Source: Pollutimonas sp963706785 (GTDB taxonomy: Bacteria; Pseudomonadota; Gammaproteobacteria; Burkholderiales; Burkholderiaceae_B). Taken from it: a stretch of 64,000 nucleotides of DNA. Positions 1 to 8,892 of this stretch are shown here, piece by piece. The stretch spans positions 434,001-498,000 of the forward strand of contig CAVPNJ010000004.1 in NCBI GenBank assembly GCA_963706785.1, given 5' to 3'. Position 1 is the stretch's first letter, and each line of letters starts with the position of its first letter. Both the position numbers and the translations under genes were made by a program. The notes under the pieces were generated by a model that saw only the letters and a list, made by a program, of their open reading frames with translations, was not told where the DNA came from and searched no databases.

Positions 1-163
1 GGAGGGTCGCGAAAAAATTGTAGTACGAAAATCGACAGCAGCCAAAACGGATCGAAGCAGCGCCCGACCAAAAGCTGACGATGATGGAAATCAGCACGAT
101 GCCGGCCAGAAACGGCCAGCCCTCGCGCGCAATAATGGGATGGGGGTAAGGAGGTTTATTCAT
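1..163 (-). CDS. psd: Phosphatidylserine decarboxylase proenzyme, N-terminal part, frameshifted
   Basis: This is the first ~54 codons of a gene that leaves the window. It makes phosphatidylethanolamine from phosphatidylserine at the inner membrane. Reading from the ATG at 163 gives MNKPPYPHPIIAREGWPF followed by a hydrophobic segment, as in the short bacterial Psd family of Bordetella relatives. Near base 55-62 the frame breaks: the next frame gives FDPFWLLSIFVLQFFRDP, which contains the conserved QFFRDP motif of Psd. A single-base indel therefore separates two correct halves. It lies downstream of ilvC on the same strand, the order usual in Bordetella. The catalytic LGST-like cleavage site lies outside the window. 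Confidence 0.75.
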   Translation of the reverse strand, partial: MNKPPYPHPIIAREGWPFLAGIVLISIIVSFWSGAASIRFGCCRFSYYNFFATL

Positions 164-332
164 TGTAGGACGAAGAATAACCGAAATGTGGGTCAGTGTT
201 TACCGATTTACGCTGCTGGGGAGCCCCCGTCGAGCTGCCTGCGCGCACATTGGCTGCAAGATACCCGCTAACCTGGGCTGCCTTATTCACGCCATGGAAA
301 TAATCAGCGGTTTTCGGAGCGACAACGAAGAA

Positions 333-370
333 CACCCCAAAAGTTGGACCAGTGTCCAACTTTTGGGGTG
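333..370. repeat. Perfect 17-bp inverted repeat, IS3-family-end-like
   Basis: CACCCCAAAAGTTGGAC (333-349) and its exact complement GTCCAACTTTTGGGGTG (354-370) are separated by CAGT. The arm resembles the terminal repeats of some IS3-family elements, and the arrangement resembles two abutted ends with a 3-4 base spacer, but no transposase flanks it. It could equally be a small palindromic repeat or a transcription barrier between ilvC and psd. The structure is certain; its origin is inference. Confidence 0.6.
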
Positions 371-429
371 CCGTGCACGACGGGCTATTTTGTTGCTTAA
401 CGCTAGCTGCTAACCTGGGTCGGAAAAGT

Positions 430-457
430 GCCTGATCGCGCGCTTACGCAATCAGGC
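430..457 (-). terminator. Hairpin downstream of ilvC
   Basis: GCCTGAT (430-436) pairs with ATCAGGC (451-457), with additional CGC/GCG pairing inside. On the minus strand it follows the ilvC stop by about 15 bases and is followed by ACTTTTCC, a weak T tract. It is a probable terminator or processing signal for the ilv operon. Confidence 0.45.
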
Positions 458-471
458 TAGATAGACTGCTA

Positions 472-1491
472 TCAGTTCTTCGTTTGGTCGACCAGCTTAT
501 TCGCAGCGATCCAGGGCATCATGGCGCGCAACTTGCCACCAACCTGTTCAATTTGCGACTCGGCGTTGATACGGCGACGCGAAGTCAGTGTGGGCGCACC
601 GGCGGCATTTTCGAGGATGAAGTTCTTGGCGTACACACCGTTCTGAATGTCGGCCAGGCATTGACGCATGGCTTTCTTGGTTTCTTCGGTGACGATCTTC
701 GGACCCGTTTCGTATTCGCCGTACTCTGCGTTGTTCGAAATGGAGTAGTTCATGTTGGCAATGCCGCCTTCGTAGATCAAGTCGACGATGAGCTTCAGTT
801 CGTGCAAGCACTCGAAATAGGCCATTTCCGGAGCGTAACCGGCATCGACCAGGGTTTCGAAACCGGCTTTGATGAGTTCGACCGCACCGCCGCACAAAAC
901 AGCCTGTTCGCCGAACAAGTCGGTTTCTGTTTCTTCGCGGAAGTTGGTTTCGATGATACCGGCACGCCCGCTACCGATGGCGCAGGCATACGACAAGGCA
1001 ACATCGCGCGCTGCGCCGGATGTATCCTGGTGCACGGCGACAAGCGCTGGAACGCCACCACCCTGGCGAGTACGTACCGCGAACGGTGTGACCAGGGGCT
1101 TTGGGGGCGATCATGATGACGTCGATATCGGCGCGAGGCTGTACCTGTCCGTAATGGACGTTGAAAGCCGTGAGCAAAGGCCAAAGCGGCGCCGGACTTG
1201 ATGTTGGCGGCAACTTGCGATACGATAGACTTCGGCAATATTTTCGTCAGGCAACAGAATCATGACCAGGTCGGCGCCTTTGACTGCTTCGGCAACTTCC
1301 TGCACTTTCAGGCCTGCGTTTTCGGCTTTGCTCCAGGAAGCGCCGCCTTTACGCAGGCCGACGACAACGTTTACGCCTGACTCGTGCAGGTTGAGTGCGT
1401 GCGCATGGCCTTGTGAACCGTAGCCAATAATGGCAACGGTTTTACCTTTGATCAGGGAAAGGTCGCAGTCTTTGTCGTAGAAAACTTTCAT
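472..1491 (-). CDS. ilvC: Ketol-acid reductoisomerase, three frameshifts as read
   Basis: IlvC converts acetolactate or acetohydroxybutyrate to the dihydroxy acids of valine, leucine and isoleucine synthesis, using NADPH and Mg2+. The start at 1491 gives MKVFYDKDCDLSLIKGKTVA and the nucleotide-binding GYGSQGHAHALNL motif; the C-terminal part (from about 1065) is intact with GIIETNFREETETDLFGEQ. Between them the correct protein runs through all three frames: breaks lie near 1221 (after AEVYR), 1165 (after FAHGF) and 1068 (after RGTY). Each is explained by one extra base, so the three sum to a codon and restore the first frame. Every segment is well conserved, so the protein would be normal at about 338 residues if corrected. 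It is third in the ilvB-ilvN-ilvC order. Confidence 0.9.
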
Positions 1492-1587
1492 TTAAAGTGC
1501 TCCAAGCTTGAGGAATTGTTGTTGCTTTAGGCCCGATTGTGGGCTTTATATCAGATTATGTTGTGTCGCGAACCGGGTTATACCGTT

Positions 1588-1610
1588 TTACGCCGCACAT
1601 GACGGCGTAA
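1588..1610. repeat. Hairpin between ilvN and ilvC
   Basis: TTACGCCG (1588-1595) and CGGCGTAA (1603-1610) form an 8-bp stem in the 164-base gap between ilvN and ilvC. There is no T tract on the minus strand, so a processing or partial-attenuation role is as likely as termination. Confidence 0.35.
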
Positions 1611-1655
1611 GACGACATGCCCTTATGTATGTTTTACTGAAAATTGCGGCACGTT

Positions 1656-2148
1656 TTACAGCTTCAGGACACGTTCGCCGCGGCCTATGCCCGACACGCC
1701 GGTGCGGACCGTTTCCAAAATGGCACTTCGATCCAGCGCCCCAATAAAGGCCTCGATTTTGCCCTGATCGCCTGTGAGTTCGATGGTGTAGACCTTATCA
1801 GTGACGTCGATAATGCGACCGCGGAAGATGTCGGCCATGCGCTTCATTTCTTCGCGCTCTTTGCCCACCGCGCGCACTTTGATCAACATCAGTTCGCGCT
1901 CGATGTGCGGACCTTCGGACAGGTCCACCACCTTAACGACATCGACCAGCCGGTTCAGATGCTTGGTAATCTGCTCGACGACTTCGTCTGAACCAGTGGT
2001 CACGATAGTCATGCGCGACAATGTCTGTCTTCAGTCGGGGCTACGGTCAAGGTTTCGATGTTGTAGCCACGAGCCGAAAACAAGCCCCACGACTCGAGAC
2101 AAGTGCACCTGGTTCGTTTTCAAGGAGGATAGAAATTACGTGTTTCAT
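1656..2148 (-). CDS. ilvN: Acetolactate synthase small (regulatory) subunit, frameshifted near the start
   Basis: The small subunit (also called IlvH) activates the catalytic subunit and confers valine feedback inhibition through an N-terminal ACT domain. The ATG at 2148 gives MKHVISILLENEPGAL, the usual start. The rest of the ACT domain is split by three small indels between about 2098 and 2028: one extra base before SRVVGL, one before FSARGYNIETLTVAPTED, and one missing base before LSRMTIVTTG. After that the frame is open to the stop at 1656, with DVTDKVYTIELTGD and the normal end GRGERVLKL. The corrected length is about 163 residues, normal for the family. The start probably overlaps the ilvB stop as ATGA. 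Confidence 0.88.
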
Positions 2149-3882
2149 GCTTCTTCCCTTAAAGTCTTCAGAACCAAGCAGCATTTCGGTCAAGCCCGCG
2201 GCCCGCTTTCACCATCGGCCATACGTTTTCGGTTTGATCAGTGATGAAGTCCATGAAACACCAGCCGATCCTTGTATTTTGTGAATGCTTCGCGAATAGC
2301 CGGCTCGACATCGGCCGGTTTTTCGATGCGCATGCCAACGTGGCCATAGCTTTCGACCAACTTGACGAAGTCGGGCAAGGCGTCGACATAGGACTCGGAA
2401 TAACGAGAGCCATAGTCGATTTGCTGCCACTGGCGCACCATGCCCAGATAGCGATTATTCAGGCAGAGTACTTTTGGCGTCAGGTGGTATTGCTTGCAGG
2501 TCGAGAGTTCCTGGATGTTCATCTGGATCGACGCTTCACCCGTGATAACGGCGATCTGGCTGTCGGGGTTGGCCATCTGCACGCCCATGGCATAAGGCAG
2601 ACCCACGCCCATGGTGCCAAGGCCGCCGGAGTTGATCCAGCGGCGCGGCTCGTCGAAACGGTAGTACTGTGCGGCCCACATTTGATGCTGACCGACGTCA
2701 GATGTAACGAAAGCGTCGCCGTCGGTGACTCTCCCACAGCTTTTCAACCACGTATTGGGGTTTGATGAGCGTGTCGGAGTTCTCGTACACCAGACATTCT
2801 TTGCCACGCCACGTATTGATTTGCTGCCACCATTTGCCTAAAGCCGTTTTATTGGGCGGCGTCTCGGCTGCGGCCTGGGCATACAAGGCATTGAATTCGT
2901 GAAGTACGTCTTTGACATTGCCGACGATAGGGACGTCGACACGGACCCGCTTCGAGATCGATGACGGATCGATATCGATATGAATGATCTTGCGAGGATT
3001 TTGCGAAAAATGTTTGGGATTGCCAATGACCCGGTCGTCGAAACGGGCACCGACCGCGATAAGGACATCGCAGTGCTGCATGGCCATATTCGCTTCGTAG
3101 GTGCCGTGCATGCCAGGCATACCGACGAACTTATCGTCGCTGGCAGGAAAGGCACCCAGGCCCATCAAGGTGTTTGTGCAAGGCGCGCCTACCAGCTGGA
3201 CCAGTTCACGCAATTCGGCAGACGCGTTGGACAGCACCACCCCACCGCCCGAGTAGATCATGGGCCGTTCAGCAGTAAGCAGCATCTGTACCGCTTTCTT
3301 GATTTGCCCCTGATGACCCTTGACGACTGGAGCATAAGACCGCATTTTAACCTCGCCTTGTGGCGGGGTGTATTTGCAAGTAGCAACGGTGATATCTTTG
3401 GGAATATCGACCAGAACCGGCCCAGGGCGACCCGTTTTTGCAATGTAAAAGGCACGGCGCATGGTCTCGGCCAGATCTTTGACGTCACGCACAAGGAAGT
3501 TGTGCTTGACGCAGGGGCGCGTAATACCAACGGTATCGCACTCCTGAAAGGCGTCTTCCCCGATTGCGTGGCTAGGAACCTGGCCACTAATGATTACCAT
3601 GGGTATGGAGTCCATATATGCCGTTGCAATGCCGGTAACGGCATTCGTCAGGCCTGGCCCGCTGGTAACTAACGCCACACCGATTTTCTCTGATGAGCGT
3701 GAATAGGCATCGGCTGCATGCACGGCAGCTTGCTCGTGACGCACCAATATATGCTGAAAATTTTCTTGTTTATAGATTGCGTCGTAGATGTAGAGTACCG
3801 CGCCGCCGGGATAACCGAACACGTGATCAACACCTTGTTCGGCAAGGCAACGCACGACGATATCTGCGCCATTGAGTTCCAT
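2145..3882 (-). CDS. ilvB: Acetolactate synthase large (catalytic) subunit, frameshifted in the C-terminal third
   Basis: This thiamine-diphosphate enzyme (IlvB/IlvI type) catalyses the first common step of branched-chain amino acid synthesis. The start at 3882 (MELNGADIVVRCLAEQGVDH) is preceded on the minus strand by AAAGGAATACATA, a good ribosome site; the upstream in-frame ATG at 3960 lacks one. The N-terminal TPP/pyrimidine domain has FGYPGGAVL and the catalytic RHEQAAVHAADAY. The C-terminal TPP domain has TSDVGQHQMWAAQYY and CLNNRYLGMVRQWQQ. Frame breaks lie near 2732 (before VTDGDAF), 2256 (before MDFITDQTENVW), about 2193 (before TEMLLGSED) and just before the stop, whose exact place is therefore uncertain. 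I place it in an ATGA overlap with ilvN. Confidence 0.88.
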
Positions 3883-4126
3883 TATGTATTCCTTTCGTAA
3901 CCAGTACTGGTATCCCGATTGGCCAAAAATGACCTGAGCGTAAATCAACCGCAGCAACATGACCTGGCGCTTTATGGCTCACGGAGCCATGCCACCCAGA
4001 CACCTTGCCGAACCGACTTGTACTCGTCGAAACACAGCACGAGCGTTCTCGTGAACGCGGGAGGTAGAACGGAAGCGTTAGCAACACACGCTTGTGGCGC
4101 GGCCAACAGCAAAGTATTACGAGCGC

Positions 4127-4149
4127 AAAAAACCGGGCGGATAGCCCGG
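4127..4149 (-). terminator. Intrinsic terminator in the ilvB leader (putative attenuator)
   Basis: On the minus strand CCGGGC-TATCC-GCCCGG is followed directly by TTTTTT (complement of 4127-4132). It lies about 245 bases before the ilvB start and inside the predicted leader, so it would stop the ilv transcript unless something prevents hairpin formation. Confidence 0.6.
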
Positions 4150-4190
4150 ATGACAGAGCCCTTTGTGACTAGCCGTTGGTATTAGGCAAG

Positions 4191-4247
4191 TCAACACGAT
4201 ACTTTACCTTTTTGCGGCAATAGAGGCAAATCGAGGGCTAGCGACAT
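4191..4247 (-). CDS. Possible leucine-rich leader peptide
   Basis: An 18-codon frame, MSLALDLPLLPQKGKVSC, has five leucines in its first ten residues and ends about 42 bases before the terminator. That fits a leader peptide sensing charged tRNA-Leu. Against it, there is no visible ribosome site upstream of the ATG and no isoleucine and only one valine. Treat as a candidate only. Confidence 0.25.
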   Translation of the reverse strand: MSLALDLPLLPQKGKVSC

Positions 4248-4338
4248 TATGTAGCGCGTGCCCGACGACGCGCCTACATGCAGGCGCGACGAGAAGCGTC
4301 GACACCGCACTCAAGAGTGCAAACGTTCTTCCTATATC

Positions 4339-4367
4339 TATATACTGGAGAAGGTCCCATCACTCAA
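4339..4367 (-). promoter_or_regulatory. Putative sigma-70 promoter for the ilv operon
   Basis: On the minus strand TTGAGT (4367-4362) and TATATA (4344-4339) are separated by 17 bases. The -35 lies only eight bases from the start codon of the divergent FUSC gene. Confidence 0.45.
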
Positions 4368-4374
4368 TTGACGC

Positions 4375-6606
4375 ATGGCAAATCGTATACCCCAATTGCA
4401 GCGGTTCTTCTATAGCCATTATTTCTTTGGTGGCCTTCGCCAAGCGGTCGGAGTACTGTTGGCCCCTTTGCTTCTAGGCGGGGTCCTGGGCTCGTATGAA
4501 GCAGGTATGATCGCCGCCTTTGGTGCGGCTTGCGTCGCGATCATCGACCAGCCGGGCGGCCCCCGGCGCTACGGCACACACGGTATGCTGGCCGCTGTAT
4601 TGCTTGGCTCATTGACCGCGGCAATTACCGGTTTAGCGTCATCGAACAGTATATTGATCTGGCTGGTAGTCCCGGCCTTATGCTTCTTCTTTTCGATGTT
4701 TACGGTATTTGGGAAGCAAGGTGGTTTGCTGGGTTTCGCCTGCCTGCTGCTCATGACGCTGACCATGCGAACCCCGCTGGATCCCCATAACGTTGTTCTA
4801 CACACAATTTATTCCTTTTCAGGCGGCGCCTTTTATTTCGTTTTCAGTTCGATCGTGCATCGGCTACTGTGGCACCGTGAAGAACAACAAGCACTCTCGG
4901 TTGCCTTGTTCGCCACTGCCGACTACATTGCCGCTCGAGCGCAGTTCTATGACGCCAACACCGATCTGGACGCCAACTATCGAAAGTTGATTCATGCGCA
5001 ATCCGCCATGACGGAAAAACATCAAGCGGCTCGAGATACAGTTCTGCGCGAGCTTCCCAAAGGACGACACCGAAGCGATCGATTGCGCGCCGCTGCGCTA
5101 AATGTCTTCATAGATATGGTGGCGCTGCTCGACAGCCTGGTTGCAACCCATACCGACTACGCGACGCTAAGGCGCAGCGTGCCGCACAGCGACGTTCTGA
5201 TTTTTGCCCGCGATGCCCTGTTTAAACTGTCGATCAATGTATCGCATATAGCGTTGAACATTGCGCGTAACCGCAGCGTAAAAGAGCGCAACAGTGTCAA
5301 GGCCGAGCTGCGCGCAATTGAATACGAACTCGAGCAATATCGCCAGGCCGGCCTGGTGCAAAGCGAACCCGAAGTCTATGCCTTGCTGGTACAGGTGTTG
5401 CGCCGGTTACGCAATGCCACGCGGCTGGTCGACCGTATGGCCGACCACATAAGTAATAAGCCTACTGCCGAACTGGTAGACATGCGGCTAGATAAAGCAC
5501 TGGACCGATTCCTGTCACGCCAGACTTGGCGTATTGGCATGCTGACAAGCAACCTTCGGATTGATTCCTCGCACTTTCGCTATGCGACCCGTGTAGCAAT
5601 CGCGACCCTTATTGCCATGACCCTCACTGCGGCGATTTCTTATACAGGGCTGGACAGCGTGATGCCGGGCTCGGGCATGCATGGCTATTGGATCATCCTG
5701 ACCATTCTCGTCATCATGAAACCTGGCTTCGCCCTGACCCGGCAGCGTAATGGCTGGCGGCTTGCCGGAACCTTGATAGGCTGCGGACTTGCGCTGGCAT
5801 TATTCAATGTGACGCAAAGCACTGACATCTACCTTGCAGTTCTGATCGTTGCTTGCATATTGGGTTATAGCTTAATCCAGTTGAATTTCATGGTAGCGGC
5901 CGTATTCAATACCCTGTTCGTGCTACTGGTCTTTCACTTTTCATCGCCTAGCTCGAATACTGTCATCGGGGAACGACTGGTGGACACCTTCGTCGGCTGT
6001 GGAATAGCGCTGTTATGCAGTTATATTCTGCCGTGGTGGGAGCGAAATTTCATGGCATCACTGGCAAACGCTGCGAAGAAAGCCAACTTGGAGTTCCTGA
6101 AAACCGGTCTTCGCTATGCCGGCTTAACCAGGGCCCAGACGGAAGCACGTGCGGTATCGTTGAAAGAAGCTGAAGCACTCGATGCGGAACAACACGAAGC
6201 GGAAGTTCGATGGAGGCTGGCCCGCAAGAACGTATATATCGCGTTCGGAAATTTTGCGGCAGCCTTTTATCGCATGATGGATGAGCCTATCAGGCAACAA
6301 AAGCATGTGCCTGAACTGAATAATCTGATGATCCAAAATCATGTCCTGGCATCCCAGATCAGCGCAGCGATTCCACTTCTCGCAAGCCTTCCTATCGTCC
6401 CTGATGGCATACAAAAGTCGCTGGATGCCGTAGGTGAGTATCTAGAAGGCAACGACGCGAATCCTCCGGCCTCAATCGAGACCGACGGCGAGCTGGCTAC
6501 ACTTGCTTATCCCTTGCGCCAGATGGTGAAAGCCGCGCAGCTGATACGCCAGGAAATGCGGGGCGTAGCAACCGACACAATTGAAGCGGCCAAAGCGCCG
6601 ACTTGA
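4375..6606 (+). CDS. FUSC-family inner membrane transporter (YccS/YhfK-like)
   Basis: A 743-residue protein with the double layout of the FUSC (fusaric acid resistance/aromatic acid exporter) superfamily. The N-terminal half has a block of membrane helices (roughly residues 20-160) including GSYEAGMIAAFGAACVAI and the IDQPGGPRRYG loop. A long soluble helical region follows (about 180-400). The second membrane block (about 405-560) contains SGMHGYWIILTILVIMKPGF and ALTRQRNGWRLAGTLIGCG, the FUSC signature, and a soluble tail ends the protein. GGAGAAGG lies about 22 bases before the ATG, rather far. The family exports aromatic or other small acids; no substrate can be named. It is divergent from ilvB and convergent with yaaA, with one base between stops. 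Confidence 0.8.
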   Translation: MANRIPQLQRFFYSHYFFGGLRQAVGVLLAPLLLGGVLGSYEAGMIAAFGAACVAIIDQPGGPRRYGTHGMLAAVLLGSLTAAITGLASSNSILIWLVVPALCFFFSMFTVFGKQGGLLGFACLLLMTLTMRTPLDPHNVVLHTIYSFSGGAFYFVFSSIVHRLLWHREEQQALSVALFATADYIAARAQFYDANTDLDANYRKLIHAQSAMTEKHQAARDTVLRELPKGRHRSDRLRAAALNVFIDMVALLDSLVATHTDYATLRRSVPHSDVLIFARDALFKLSINVSHIALNIARNRSVKERNSVKAELRAIEYELEQYRQAGLVQSEPEVYALLVQVLRRLRNATRLVDRMADHISNKPTAELVDMRLDKALDRFLSRQTWRIGMLTSNLRIDSSHFRYATRVAIATLIAMTLTAAISYTGLDSVMPGSGMHGYWIILTILVIMKPGFALTRQRNGWRLAGTLIGCGLALALFNVTQSTDIYLAVLIVACILGYSLIQLNFMVAAVFNTLFVLLVFHFSSPSSNTVIGERLVDTFVGCGIALLCSYILPWWERNFMASLANAAKKANLEFLKTGLRYAGLTRAQTEARAVSLKEAEALDAEQHEAEVRWRLARKNVYIAFGNFAAAFYRMMDEPIRQQKHVPELNNLMIQNHVLASQISAAIPLLASLPIVPDGIQKSLDAVGEYLEGNDANPPASIETDGELATLAYPLRQMVKAAQLIRQEMRGVATDTIEAAKAPT

Positions 6607-6607
6607 T

Positions 6608-7423
6608 TTACGCAGCAAGCTGGGAAGCAGTCTTTTCCGAACGCCGAAAGACGAGCTTATCTTCTGTCGAGATTGAGGGCTCGAAGCGATAGCCTTCACT
6701 TTCAAAGTTCACCAAGCCGTTGCAATCGCTGATTTGGTTTTCAATGACGAAACGTGCCATCAGGCCGCGTGCACGCTTGGCATGGAAGCTGATGACTTTC
6801 CAAGTGTCGTTTTTGAAATCCTGAAAGACGCATTGCACCACTCTGGCATGCAACACTTTTAAGTCTACCGACTTGAAGTATTCTTCCGACGCCAGATTCA
6901 GGACGATGCGTTCAGCCGATTTGCCCTTAACTTTCGTCCTTTCAGTGAAATGATAATTGAGGTATTGCGCAATAGTCGTACCCCAGAAGTCGTACAGATT
7001 CTTGCCATTGCCGGTTATCAGCCTGGTGCCCATCTCAAGACGATATGGCTGCATGAGATCCAGAGGACGCAAGACGCCGTATAGCCCACTCAATATCGCC
7101 ACGTGGTGTTGAGCCCATTTCATCTGGGCATCCGAAAGCTCATGCGCGTGCAGCCCTTCGTATACATCGCCGTTAAACGCCAATATTGCTTGGCGGGAAT
7201 TTGTCTGATTGAACGTTGGCTTCCATGCGGCGTAGCGGTCGACATTAAGCTTTGCCAATGCGTCGCTTAATTTCATTAGCGCGGCGATTTCCGACGCCGG
7301 CTTCTTCTTCAAGACTTGTATTAATTCGCCCGCTTGTTCGACAAACAACGGTTGCGTGTTAAGAGTAGTTCGTACCGGCGAATCGTAGTCCAGCTTTTTT
7401 GCCGGTGACAGTAGCAACAACAT
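6608..7423 (-). CDS. yaaA: Peroxide stress protein YaaA
   Basis: About 271 residues of the YaaA/DUF328 family. E. coli YaaA binds DNA and lowers intracellular free iron and oxidative damage during hydrogen peroxide stress. Family landmarks are the start MLLLLSPAKKLD, the FNGDVYEGL motif, AILSGLYGVLRPLDLMQPYR, the LYDFWG motif and the FHAKRARGLMARFVI region near the end. I chose the ATG at 7423 because AAGGA sits nine bases before it; an ATG at 7432 would directly abut that site. Single gene between two convergent or same-strand neighbours. Confidence 0.9.
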   Translation of the reverse strand: MLLLLSPAKKLDYDSPVRTTLNTQPLFVEQAGELIQVLKKKPASEIAALMKLSDALAKLNVDRYAAWKPTFNQTNSRQAILAFNGDVYEGLHAHELSDAQMKWAQHHVAILSGLYGVLRPLDLMQPYRLEMGTRLITGNGKNLYDFWGTTIAQYLNYHFTERTKVKGKSAERIVLNLASEEYFKSVDLKVLHARVVQCVFQDFKNDTWKVISFHAKRARGLMARFVIENQISDCNGLVNFESEGYRFEPSISTEDKLVFRRSEKTASQLAA

Positions 7424-7500
7424 TCTGCCCATTCCTTATGTAAATCTAGAGGTGGTTTGGATTAAAGCTATGGTCTGCTCAAGACCTTGTCACTTCAAGA

Positions 7501-7537
7501 CTTATCGCGCCAGGGCTCTATTCGCTGGCGCGATAAG
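7501..7537 (-). terminator. Perfect 13-bp hairpin after the hydroxybutyrate dehydrogenase
   Basis: CTTATCGCGCCAG (7501-7513) pairs exactly with CTGGCGCGATAAG (7525-7537) across an 11-base loop. It starts seven bases beyond the dehydrogenase stop on the minus strand. The T tract is short (GTCTTGAA), so it may act as an RNA-stabilising hairpin or a weak terminator. Confidence 0.5.
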
Positions 7538-7543
7538 CCGTGT

Positions 7544-8326
7544 TTACCTTGCTGTCCAACCGCCATCCAACGACAGTGTGGTGCCATTCATTTGGTCGGC
7601 AGACTCAGATGCCAGAAAAACTGCGGCACCACCCAATTGTTTAGGCGTAACAAACTGTAGTGACGGCTGCTTCTCTGACAACAGTTCTTTAGCAGCATCT
7701 TCGACACTGATGCTCAGCTTTTGCGCTAAAGCCTCGATCTGCTTTTCAACCAATGGCGTCCGCACAAATCCCGGACAAATTGCGTTGCACGTGACGCCAT
7801 TACCGGCGTTTTCCAGCGCCGTCACTTTGGTCAGGCCGACAACGCCATGCTTGGCCGCCACATAGGCAGATTTATTCACCGAGCCGACCAGACCATGAGC
7901 GGAGGCAATATTGATAATGCGCCCCCAGCCCTGCTTTTTCATGTGCGGCAAGGCAGCCGCTGTACCGTGAAATACTGCAGACAGGTTCAACGCGATGATG
8001 GCATCCCAGCGCTCTATCGGAAAATCTTCGATCAGGTCAGTGTGTTGAATTCCTGCGTTATTGACCAGGATATCGAGGCCCCCAAGCGCCTGTATTGCAT
8101 CCTTGATGAAGGCTCGCGTAGCCCCTGCCTGCATTAGATCGGCATTGATATAGTAGGCCTTGATATCGAATTCAAGCTCGAGGTTGACACGCTCTCTTTC
8201 GATGGCGGCTGGGTCTCCAAATCCATTGATGACTACATTGGCTCCGCTAGAGGCCAGCTCGCGCGCAATAGCCAGTCCGATTCCACTGGTCGAACCTGTA
8301 ATGACTGCATGTTTCCCTGTAAGCAT
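7544..8326 (-). CDS. bdhA: 3-hydroxybutyrate dehydrogenase
   Basis: A 260-residue short-chain dehydrogenase that interconverts (R)-3-hydroxybutyrate and acetoacetate with NAD, a step in polyhydroxybutyrate breakdown. It shows the nucleotide-binding TGSTSGIGLAIA near the N-terminus, NNAGIQH, the catalytic IASAHG and YVAAK (Ser, Tyr, Lys), and the family-specific CPGFVRTPLVEKQI and LSLDGGWTAR end. AAGGAACGTC precedes the ATG. The assignment over other short-chain dehydrogenases rests on the match through the substrate lid (QHTDLIEDFP and EKQIEALAQ). Confidence 0.9.
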   Translation of the reverse strand: MLTGKHAVITGSTSGIGLAIARELASSGANVVINGFGDPAAIERERVNLELEFDIKAYYINADLMQAGATRAFIKDAIQALGGLDILVNNAGIQHTDLIEDFPIERWDAIIALNLSAVFHGTAAALPHMKKQGWGRIINIASAHGLVGSVNKSAYVAAKHGVVGLTKVTALENAGNGVTCNAICPGFVRTPLVEKQIEALAQKLSISVEDAAKELLSEKQPSLQFVTPKQLGGAAVFLASESADQMNGTTLSLDGGWTAR

Positions 8327-8571
8327 GACGTTCCTTTGTTATGTGGTCCAGAATTTCTCAATGCTGCGCCATTAGTGTACCGTTCAATGCACTCATATGA
8401 ATGCTGTTTCAGACGGCTCGTTTGAGGGCAATTATGCGTTTTATTATTTCCTTGCTAGAATAGCGGACTTGCTTGTATGCAACGGCTTTCGACCGGCCGT
8501 AGCGGCTTTACAGGCAAGCGATATTGCTGTCCCGTATTCTTTATGCGCGGCAATTTCGAAGCAGCAAACCA

Positions 8572-8661
8572 GGACAGGTGGCAGAGTGGTCGAATGCGCT
8601 GGACTCGAAATCCAGTGTACGTTTAGGCGTACCGTGAGTTCGAATCTCACCCTGTCCGCCA
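8572..8661 (+). tRNA. tRNA-Ser (anticodon CGA)
   Basis: The acceptor arm GGACAGG (8572-8578) pairs with CCTGTCC (8651-8657), followed by G and an encoded CCA. The anticodon stem CTGGA/TCCAG carries the loop CTCGAAA with anticodon CGA at 8606-8608. A long variable arm (GTACGTTTAGGCGTAC) marks it as a class II serine tRNA, and the T arm GTGAG-TTCGAAT-CTCAC is canonical. Confidence 0.97.
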
Positions 8662-8892
8662 CTTACTCGAATCTTGCCGCACCAGAATCAATAAAAAATC
8701 GCGCAAGGTCTGTCTGGGGCATACATTCCCCACAGGTAAGCAAACCCAGTTCCCCGCTCGATTCGCAGTCGACACACGAATGGAATATTGCCCTCGCGGC
8801 ATTCCGTGATATCGTCGAAACTTCGCGTATCCGACTTTCCGGGTGCATCCATACAAGTTTCAGCACACTTATATATAGACCGTCTATTCATT

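Larger units (their letters stand above)
164..471. other. Intergenic region between ilvC and psd
   Basis: About 308 bases without a convincing gene. It holds the ilvC terminator-like hairpin (430-457) and a perfect 17-base inverted repeat (333-370). The phrase gctaacctggg occurs twice (about 268 and 408). The small open frames here have no recognisable protein features and overlap the inverted repeat. Confidence 0.6.
3883..4338 (-). promoter_or_regulatory. Long 5' leader of the ilv operon, possible attenuator region
   Basis: About 455 bases separate the likely promoter (4339-4367) from the ilvB start. The leader contains a short leucine-rich open frame, an intrinsic terminator and two further hairpins: CACGAG/CTCGTG around CGTT (4038-4053) and ATGGCT/AGCCAT (3973-3989). 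A long structured leader with a terminator upstream of a branched-chain operon is the classic layout of transcription attenuation; the mechanism here is inferred. Confidence 0.45.

Noticed and set aside
186..413. Small open frames between psd and ilvC
   Set aside because: They run through the 17-base inverted repeat and have no conserved residues.
8572..8661. tRNA-Ser as an integration site for the polysaccharide locus
   Set aside because: No integrase, no duplicated tRNA 3' end and no direct repeats were seen, and an ordinary membrane-protein gene separates it from the locus.
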